Positions 1-4,862 of a stretch of 7,649 nt of DNA are shown one piece after another (positions within the stretch are counted from its first letter, which is position 1; each line of letters begins with the position of its first letter). The translations under genes were made by a program, and so were the position numbers. The notes below the pieces were generated by a model. It was given only the letters and a program-made list of their open reading frames with translations. It was not told the origin of the DNA and ran no database searches. The stretch comes from an uncultured Alphaproteobacteria bacterium (GTDB lineage: Bacteria; Pseudomonadota; Alphaproteobacteria; RF32; CAG-239): positions 1 through 7,649 of the forward strand of contig CATGXW010000029.1 of NCBI GenBank assembly GCA_949542085.1. The letters are read 5' to 3'.

Positions 1-475
1 TGATATGAATAACATTTCCCTGCTTGTCAGACAACTCTTTGGTCACAAGGTCATACAGACACAATCCCAGCTTAAGCTTCCCGTCCGCGACATTTTCCTG
101 CACCGGAACCCGCTTAAAAATGTTCTTAATCCGCAAAACAAGCTCTTTCGGTTCAAAAGGCTTGGCCAAATAATCATCCGCGCCATGTTCCAAACCGGTA
201 ATCCGGTCTTCAATCTCCCCCATCGCCGTCAACATAATAACCGGTACAGTGTTATCCTGACGCAATTTCTCCAAAAACTCAAATCCGGTTTCATTAGGCA
301 TCATCACGTCAACAATCAGCAAATCAAATTCATACTGTTTAAGAAAATGACGGGCGCTGACAGCGTCTTTGGCAACAGAAACGCAAAAACCGTTTTCTCT
401 CAAAAAACGCTGTAACAACGAACGCAAACGAGCATCATCATCCACCACCAGAATATGTTTGCCGCTATTGTTCAT
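1..475 (-). CDS. OmpR-family two-component response regulator, partial (C-terminus beyond left edge)
   Basis: This cytoplasmic response regulator would be phosphorylated by a partner sensor kinase and bind DNA through a C-terminal winged helix. The ATG at 475 opens a frame of 158 codons that runs off the window. Residues 1-120 form a complete receiver domain: the acidic cluster D12-D13-D14 in HILVVDDD, the phospho-acceptor D56 in LLIVDVMMP, the switch threonine T83 in VIMLTA, and K105 in DYLAKPFEP. From about residue 131, the segment KLKLGLCVYDLVTKEL looks like the first strands of an OmpR-type effector domain, so this is not a NarL- or NtrC-type regulator. The start follows the pgsA stop by 18 bases with a weak GAAAG ribosome site (484-488), which suggests translation from the uvrC-pgsA transcript. 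It resembles alphaproteobacterial OmpR/PetR-like regulators, but the signal and targets cannot be read. No kinase gene is visible here. Confidence 0.93.
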   Translation of the reverse strand, partial: MNNSGKHILVVDDDARLRSLLQRFLRENGFCVSVAKDAVSARHFLKQYEFDLLIVDVMMPNETGFEFLEKLRQDNTVPVIMLTAMGEIEDRITGLEHGADDYLAKPFEPKELVLRIKNIFKRVPVQENVADGKLKLGLCLYDLVTKELSDKQGNVIHI

Positions 476-493
476 GCCACAAGCTTTCAAAAA

Positions 494-1189
494 CTAAGCA
501 GACGCTTTCTTAGACTTAACAGAGGATTTCTTAACAGCTTTTTTTACAGCTGTGCTCTTTTTCGCACTCTTCGGAGCTGCTTTCTTAATTTTTTTCTCAA
601 CCTTGACTTCCTCTGAAGCGACAGACTTGTGTCCGGATGCCTCAACGGCCTGAACATATTCCAAACTGCGCTGAAAATACTGATAACCGGTAATGAAAGT
701 CAACACACCGGCAATCCATAACAAAACTTCGCCGATACCGCCCCAATACCAAACACCTTTCAACAGCATCATAGACAAAGCGGTCATCTGAAAACCGGTT
801 TTCCATTTTGCCAGACGAGTTACCGGCATACCGACATTTACCTCGCGCAAAAATTCACGCAAACCGGAAACCAAAATCTCACGACATAAAATAACAATAA
901 CGGGAATAAAGCTGATTTTATATTCAATCATCCCCGGCTTTGCCAACAAAACCACCAAAGCTGAAGCAACCAACAATTTATCGGCAATCGGATCCAACAA
1001 TCTGCCAAAAGCGGAGGTTTCATTACGGGAACGCGCCAGATAGCCGTCAAAGTAATCCGTAATTGAAGCAATAATGAACAAAACAGCGGCAAACACGGCC
1101 CAAGACTTTGTTGTAATATACACCGACAAAAAGATAATCGGAATAACAACAATTCTGGAAAGTGTTAACAAATTAGGCAGATTATACAT
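494..1189 (-). CDS. pgsA: CDP-diacylglycerol-glycerol-3-phosphate 3-phosphatidyltransferase with basic C-terminal tail
   Basis: This inner-membrane enzyme joins CDP-diacylglycerol and glycerol-3-phosphate to give phosphatidylglycerophosphate, the committed step to phosphatidylglycerol and cardiolipin. The complete CDP-alcohol phosphotransferase signature DxxDGxxAR-x8-GxxxDxxxD is present with D45, D48, G49, A52, R53, G62, D66 and D70. Hydrophobic stretches at about 7-26, 28-42, 70-84, 91-112, 133-150 and 153-172 fit a multi-pass protein. The opening MYNLPNLLTLSRI is typical of PgsA. The start is supported by AAGGGG (1197-1202) seven bases before the ATG. The protein has 231 residues, whereas PgsA usually has about 180-200; the excess is a tail from about residue 187 with 16 lysines in the last 44 residues plus many alanines and serines, resembling histone H1. 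It lies 51 bases after uvrC, an adjacency also seen in other Proteobacteria. Phosphatidylserine synthase is an alternative within the superfamily, but the sequence fits PgsA better. Confidence 0.93.
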   Translation of the reverse strand: MYNLPNLLTLSRIVVIPIIFLSVYITTKSWAVFAAVLFIIASITDYFDGYLARSRNETSAFGRLLDPIADKLLVASALVVLLAKPGMIEYKISFIPVIVILCREILVSGLREFLREVNVGMPVTRLAKWKTGFQMTALSMMLLKGVWYWGGIGEVLLWIAGVLTFITGYQYFQRSLEYVQAVEASGHKSVASEEVKVEKKIKKAAPKSAKKSTAVKKAVKKSSVKSKKASA

Positions 1190-1240
1190 TTTTTATCCCC
1201 TTGAAAAACCTAAATGTAAAAATATAGTACGGTATAAAAA

Positions 1241-3046
1241 TTAATTATGAAAGTAATTATGGATTTTTTCCGCCGTTTTTTTGCTGATACCGTCCACTTT
1301 TTGCAAATCTTTAATCGTAGCCTGAGCAATTTCTTCAACAGAACCGAAATAATTCAGCAAATCCCGCTTTCTGCGACTGCCGATTCCTTCAATCTCATCA
1401 ATTCTGGATTTATAAATTGATTTGGCTCGCCGCTTACGATGTGTTCCGATAGCAAAACGATGCGCTTCGTCTCGCAGATTTTGCATGTAAAACGCTATCG
1501 GAGACTGAAAAGGCAACGAAAAACTTTCCCGCCCCTGCGTATGGTAAAATTCTTTACCGGCGTTACGATCCGGCCCTTTCGATATGGCAATAATGGCAAT
1601 ATCGGACAAATCAAAATCCTTCAAACAGTCATGTACGGCGCTCAACTGGCCCTTTCCGCCGTCCAATAAAATCACGTCAGGCTTATTTGACGCGTCCATA
1701 CGGGCAAACCGGCGGCTCAACACCTCTTTCATCATCGCAAAATCATCATTTGTAATCTCCATATTTTTGATATTAAATGTACGATAACTTTTCTTATCAA
1801 AACCATCCGGCGTCGCCACAACCATCGCCCCGATGGCATAACTCCCCTGATTATGCGAGTTATCATAAATTTCTATACGTTGAGGCAGACGCGGCAAATT
1901 AAAAATACGCTGAAACTCTTCCAAATTATTTTTAGTTCCGGCCATTAACGCTATCTTGCGATCAATGGAAGCTTCCGCATTAGCCGCAACCGTTTTCAAA
2001 ATAGCGGCCCGCTTTCCCTTGCTGTAAGTTAAAATTTTAGCACCGATAGCTTTTTCCAAAAAAACCTTATTCTCAAGTTCCCGATCCAATATAATCTCAC
2101 TGGGAGGTAAATGTCCGGTATAAAAACGTCCCAAAAACGCTTCTAAAACTTCATCATCGGAAGCCCCTTCCGTTTGCGAGGGAAAATACGGAGTATTGCC
2201 GCAATTTTGACCGGCTCGGATAAAAAAGATTTGAATACAAATCATATTATTTTTGCGAACCAGCGCCAAAACATCTGCTGATTTGATATCGGCATATTCC
2301 ACATTGTGTCCTGACTGCACATTGGTCAAAGCTCGAATACGATCACGCAAAACCAAAGCCGTTTCATAATCCATTTTATCACTGGCTTCCTGCATTTTGG
2401 CTGACAATTCCGCCTGCATTTTGGTGTTGCGCCCCTCCAGAAAATCTATGGCCTCCTGAACCAGCTTTTGATAGTCCTCCTGACTTATCCGCCCGACACA
2501 CGGAGCAGAACAACGTTTGATTTGATACATCAGACAGGGACGCTCGCGATTCTTAAACACACTATCCCGACACGAACGCAACAAAAACGCCTTCTGCAAC
2601 AAGTCAACAACACTATTCACAGCCACCACGCTGGCAAACGGCCCAAAATATTTGTTCTTGTCCTGACGACTTCCCCGATACTTGCGCAAACAAGGATAGT
2701 CAGTCCCCATGTCAATCATCAGGTGCGGAAAAGTCTTATCATCTTTCAAAAGAATATTATAACGAGGCTTAAATTTTTTGATGAGTTCATTCTCGACTAA
2801 AAGCGCTCTGGCCTCGTTTTCAACAATAATAAACTCCATTCGCTTAATCTGCGCCACCATCTGCTGCAAACGCAAAGGCAGCTTCTCCAAATGAGAATAG
2901 GCGGTAATCCTTTTGCGGATATTCTTCGCCTTTCCAACATATAAAACCTCATCATTATCGGCAATCATACGATAAACCCCCGGCTTTTCCGGAGCGACCT
3001 GAATATGTTCTCGTAAATGCGCCAATCCCTGTTTGATATCAAACAC
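1241..3046 (-). CDS. uvrC: UvrABC system protein C (excinuclease subunit)
   Basis: UvrC makes both incisions around bulky DNA lesions after UvrA and UvrB have located them. Numbering from the GTG start at 3046 (601 residues), the domains are: an N-terminal GIY-YIG nuclease with GVY at 23-25 and YVG at 36-38, for the 3' cut; four cysteines C159, C171, C179 and C183 with the same spacing as the iron-sulfur cysteines of E. coli UvrC; a UvrB-binding UVR helical pair at about 208-244; and the RNase H-like nuclease for the 5' cut, with D395, D434, D462 and H529 matching E. coli D399, D438, D466 and H538. Tandem helix-hairpin-helix motifs (about 548-601) bind DNA. All catalytic residues are intact and the length is normal. 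The frame is open to a TTG at 3061, but GGAGG at 3055-3059 sits eight bases before the GTG, and the predicted transcript begins at about 3063, so GTG is preferred. It heads the probable uvrC-pgsA-regulator unit. Confidence 0.97.
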   Translation of the reverse strand: MFDIKQGLAHLREHIQVAPEKPGVYRMIADNDEVLYVGKAKNIRKRITAYSHLEKLPLRLQQMVAQIKRMEFIIVENEARALLVENELIKKFKPRYNILLKDDKTFPHLMIDMGTDYPCLRKYRGSRQDKNKYFGPFASVVAVNSVVDLLQKAFLLRSCRDSVFKNRERPCLMYQIKRCSAPCVGRISQEDYQKLVQEAIDFLEGRNTKMQAELSAKMQEASDKMDYETALVLRDRIRALTNVQSGHNVEYADIKSADVLALVRKNNMICIQIFFIRAGQNCGNTPYFPSQTEGASDDEVLEAFLGRFYTGHLPPSEIILDRELENKVFLEKAIGAKILTYSKGKRAAILKTVAANAEASIDRKIALMAGTKNNLEEFQRIFNLPRLPQRIEIYDNSHNQGSYAIGAMVVATPDGFDKKSYRTFNIKNMEITNDDFAMMKEVLSRRFARMDASNKPDVILLDGGKGQLSAVHDCLKDFDLSDIAIIAISKGPDRNAGKEFYHTQGRESFSLPFQSPIAFYMQNLRDEAHRFAIGTHRKRRAKSIYKSRIDEIEGIGSRRKRDLLNYFGSVEEIAQATIKDLQKVDGISKKTAEKIHNYFHN

Positions 3047-3054
3047 CGTCTTAT

Positions 3055-3059
3055 CCTCC
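3055..3059 (-). promoter_or_regulatory. Ribosome-binding site that fixes the uvrC start
   Basis: On the minus strand this reads GGAGG, eight bases before the GTG at 3046. It overlaps the longer open frame beginning TTG at 3061, which has no ribosome site of its own. It therefore argues for the shorter protein, lacking five N-terminal residues. Confidence 0.75.
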
Positions 3060-3069
3060 AATGACTTTT

Positions 3070-3098
3070 ATAATAAAGTGCCGCCCCACGAATTTCAA
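3070..3098 (-). promoter_or_regulatory. Predicted sigma-70-type promoter of uvrC
   Basis: On the minus strand, a -35 element TTGAAA (3093-3098) and a -10 element TATTAT (3070-3075) are separated by exactly 17 bases. Transcription would start near 3063, leaving a leader of about 17 bases that carries the GGAGG site. It points away from the plus-strand promoter at 3138-3166, with 39 bases between the two -35 elements. This is a sequence-only prediction. Confidence 0.65.
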
Positions 3099-3116
3099 GT
3101 AAAAGAAAACCAATTT

Positions 3117-3143
3117 TGTCAAATCACACAAACACGCTTGACA
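3117..3143. repeat. Inverted repeat overlapping the plus-strand -35 element (possible operator)
   Basis: TGTCAA at 3117-3122 is the exact reverse complement of TTGACA at 3138-3143, with arm centres 21 bases apart, close to two helical turns. The right arm is itself the -35 hexamer of the plus-strand gene. A dimeric regulator could bind here, but six-base arms in AT-rich DNA arise easily by chance. Confidence 0.2.
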
Positions 3144-3166
3144 TAAATACAAAATAGACGTATTAT
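3138..3166 (+). promoter_or_regulatory. Near-consensus sigma-70 promoter of the plus-strand membrane protein gene
   Basis: TTGACA (3138-3143, perfect -35) and TATTAT (3161-3166, five of six matches to the -10 consensus) are separated by exactly 17 bases. Transcription would start near 3173. The upstream ATG at 3165 overlaps the -10 box and so would lie outside the transcript. No other promoter in the window is as close to consensus, which suggests substantial expression or a need for a repressor. Confidence 0.8.
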
Positions 3167-3189
3167 GGACCAAATTTTAAACATATTTT

Positions 3190-3193
3190 GGAG
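3190..3193 (+). promoter_or_regulatory. Ribosome-binding site that fixes the start at 3201
   Basis: GGAG lies seven bases before the ATG at 3201. The in-frame ATG at 3165 has no such site and lies within the promoter, so this site decides the start. Confidence 0.7.
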
Positions 3194-3200
3194 CAAAAAA

Positions 3201-4325
3201 ATGCCAAAAAAGCAACAAAAACTATTTGATATCACAACCCTTGAGGAAGAAATCAAGGATCACAAAAAAAACCAAAACGACACCAGATATTTTAAAAACA
3301 ATCGTTACGCCAGAGCACATTCCGTCATCACATCATTTGTTTATAATGACCAAGAACTTTCAGATGCCGACTTGGACGTAATGCGCCAATACATCAAATG
3401 TTTCGGAAAATTCGGCGGTTTAAGAATGTCTCAAATTGCAAACGAAGCCTTGCGAATAATCAAACAACGTCAAAACGAGGCAAAAAAAGCGCCAACCCGC
3501 CAACATCGCTACGTCTTGGAAAAACGCAAAAAAACAAAAAATAAAAAGTTATACGAATATAAAGATGCAAAAACCCTGAGAAGAGAGGCCAAACAAAAAG
3601 CAAAAACTCAAAAATCGGCGCGTCCGTCATTATTCGCCTCCCTAAGTCAGGGTGTAAAAAAACTATCTGCGAAAATTAATAAATTATATCAGAAAGCAAC
3701 GCAAAAATTAGGAAAAAGCCGCAAATATGCCATCTATCCGCTCATTGGTTTAGTCAGCCTCGGCGGAAGCATTTGGGGGGCTCAAAAATTAAGCTCATCA
3801 AAAAACACAAAAGAAAAAATTGAAGCCACTCAAAAAGTAAATCACTCGCAAACCATCGTTTCCGACACTCTCGAAATTGCCCCTTTCAAAACTGTGCAAT
3901 CTGAAACAAACACAACACAGGATACTCAGCTATCCAAGATTGAACAGGCCAGAAAAAACTACTATGATTCAGCTCTCGAAATTCACTTAGGAGTACAGAA
4001 ACGTGATGCGTTATATGCCGCCATCACTCAGCAGATTGAAAACGGCAACTTCAAACCTGAACAGGGAACGTCCGTGGAAAAAATCGCCCATAGTCTGACC
4101 ATGTATCAACTGCTGGCTCCCAACAGTCAGGCTAATCAGTTTTTACAAAACATGCTTCAAGCCAAACAAACAAATGCTGTTGAACAAAACAAAATGAACC
4201 ATTTGATTGCCCAAACATCAAATCTTAAAGGAAGCGGTCAAAACAGCAATTTTGACAAACAAAATCCGGAGTTGCAAAAACGTCACCTCCAAAACGTACA
4301 AACGCTTCGTCAGCTATCACGTTAA
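3201..4325 (+). CDS. Unrecognised membrane-anchored protein with basic N-terminal half and Gln/Asn-rich C-terminal half
   Basis: I do not recognise this 374-residue protein. Residues 1-80 look like a small soluble helical region. Residues about 95-175 are very rich in lysine and arginine. A single hydrophobic, glycine-containing segment follows at about 176-194 (YAIYPLIGLVSLGGSIWGA). By the positive-inside rule the basic half should be cytoplasmic and the C-terminal 180 residues periplasmic. The C-terminal part is rich in Gln, Asn, Thr and Ser, and its stretch at about 240-320 (including ARKNYYDSALEIHLGVQKRDAL) looks helical. There is no cleavable signal peptide, and the only cysteine is near residue 67. 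The start at 3201 is chosen from the promoter and GGAG; the longer frame from 3165 would add 12 residues. It is the only plus-strand gene and has its own promoter and terminator. A basic cytosolic region joined to an extracytoplasmic domain could suit a nucleic-acid- or envelope-tethering role, but that is speculation. Confidence 0.85.
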   Translation: MPKKQQKLFDITTLEEEIKDHKKNQNDTRYFKNNRYARAHSVITSFVYNDQELSDADLDVMRQYIKCFGKFGGLRMSQIANEALRIIKQRQNEAKKAPTRQHRYVLEKRKKTKNKKLYEYKDAKTLRREAKQKAKTQKSARPSLFASLSQGVKKLSAKINKLYQKATQKLGKSRKYAIYPLIGLVSLGGSIWGAQKLSSSKNTKEKIEATQKVNHSQTIVSDTLEIAPFKTVQSETNTTQDTQLSKIEQARKNYYDSALEIHLGVQKRDALYAAITQQIENGNFKPEQGTSVEKIAHSLTMYQLLAPNSQANQFLQNMLQAKQTNAVEQNKMNHLIAQTSNLKGSGQNSNFDKQNPELQKRHLQNVQTLRQLSR

Positions 4326-4342
4326 AACATCCCCTCTTCCCC

Positions 4343-4383
4343 AAAAAAAAGCTCCTCAAGTTTTACACTTGAAGAGCTTTTTT
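4343..4383. terminator. Two-way intrinsic terminator between convergent genes
   Basis: A stem of 4351-4360 (GCTCCTCAAG) with 4368-4377 (CTTGAAGAGC) has one mismatch and a seven-base loop TTTTACA. It is flanked by eight A on the left and six T on the right, so it can stop transcription in both directions. It starts 17 bases after the plus-strand gene and 6 bases after the minus-strand gene that ends at 4390. Confidence 0.9.
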
Positions 4384-4389
4384 CTCATA

Positions 4390-4737
4390 CTACATTTGGT
4401 TCAATTTTTCCCATGCAAACTGCGCTTTCAGCAAGCTTTCCGTCAGTGCTTCCTGCTCCCAGTAATTGGTGCGTTCCAGACCAAACCATCTCTGAAATTC
4501 ATAGAATTTTTCAGCATTTTCAATAATGCCTTCCAAATGCTCGGTAGAATTAACATCGTCCAGAGATTTCTTAACCCTCTTAACAAACTTCTTGCTTAAA
4601 ACTGTCGGATCCCGCGTTTCAATGTAGCGTTGCAGTCTTGTTGTTTTGAAGCTGACAACCTGCGAAAAAACGACAAACAGCACAAAAAGAGCCAAAACAA
4701 GGGCGGAAAAAACCACAAAAAACATTTTGAGATACAT
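4390..4737 (-). CDS. Small unrecognised single-pass membrane protein
   Basis: The 115-residue product has a long uncharged hydrophobic segment at about residues 5-28, rich in Phe, Val and Leu, then a mostly helical, charged soluble part of about 85 residues (TTRLQRYIETRDPT through QFAWEKLNQM). The anchor has no obvious signal-peptidase site, so it is probably an uncleaved membrane anchor. No family is recognised. There is no convincing ribosome site before the ATG at 4737 or before the alternative in-frame ATG four codons later (4725), so the start is uncertain and translation may be weak or leader-independent. A weak promoter lies at 4769-4797, directly after the rpoC terminator, and a strong terminator follows the stop. 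It therefore appears to be a single-gene unit. Clear terminators on both sides and a sensible protein composition argue for a real gene. Confidence 0.75.
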   Translation of the reverse strand: MYLKMFFVVFSALVLALFVLFVVFSQVVSFKTTRLQRYIETRDPTVLSKKFVKRVKKSLDDVNSTEHLEGIIENAEKFYEFQRWFGLERTNYWEQEALTESLLKAQFAWEKLNQM

Positions 4738-4750
4738 AATTATTTATATT

Positions 4751-4763
4751 TAATGATTCATTA
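4751..4763. repeat. 13-base palindrome upstream of the small membrane protein gene
   Basis: TAATGA-T-TCATTA is a perfect inverted repeat around one central base. It lies at or just after the predicted transcription start (about 4762), where an operator could block initiation. The region is very AT-rich, so chance is a serious alternative. Confidence 0.22.
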
Positions 4764-4768
4764 GGTCT

Positions 4769-4797
4769 AATTTAGCACTTTCCATTTATTTTATCAA
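4769..4797 (-). promoter_or_regulatory. Possible promoter of the small membrane protein gene
   Basis: On the minus strand, TTGATA (4792-4797) and TAAATT (4769-4774) are separated by 17 bases, with TG one base upstream of the -10 as in extended -10 promoters. The -10 matches consensus at only four of six positions. Placement just downstream of the rpoC terminator makes sense for an independent gene. Confidence 0.4.
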
Positions 4798-4798
4798 C

Positions 4799-4834
4799 AA
4801 AAAATCTCCGAACTTTTACATTCGGAGATTTTTT
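4799..4834. terminator. Intrinsic terminator after rpoC
   Basis: A perfect stem (4799-4812 with 4821-4834, core AATCTCCGAA / TTCGGAGATT) closes an eight-base loop CTTTTACA. On the minus strand it lies about 28 bases after the rpoC stop and runs into a T-rich tract, so it should end the rpoC transcript. The A/T flanks are symmetrical, so it could also work on the other strand. Confidence 0.9.
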
Positions 4835-4862
4835 TACATTCAGGTTACCCTGTCAGCCAAAA

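Noticed and set aside
5..415. Plus-strand open frame of 136 codons
   Set aside because: It lies opposite the clear response-regulator receiver domain, whose motifs are all in frame on the minus strand; it is a shadow.
928..1152. Second minus-strand frame inside pgsA
   Set aside because: It overlaps the CDP-alcohol phosphotransferase signature in another frame and has a Leu/Cys/Trp-rich composition typical of shadow frames.
1190..1260. Possible separate pgsA promoter in the gap after uvrC
   Set aside because: TATATT-like -10 sequences exist in the AT-rich gap, but I found no acceptable -35 at normal spacing.
1439..2800. Three plus-strand frames opposite uvrC
   Set aside because: UvrC is complete with all catalytic residues; these antisense frames show no ribosome site or domain.
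4207..4599. Plus-strand frame overlapping the end of the plus-strand gene and the small membrane protein
   Set aside because: It runs through a strong two-way terminator and overlaps two better-supported genes in other frames.
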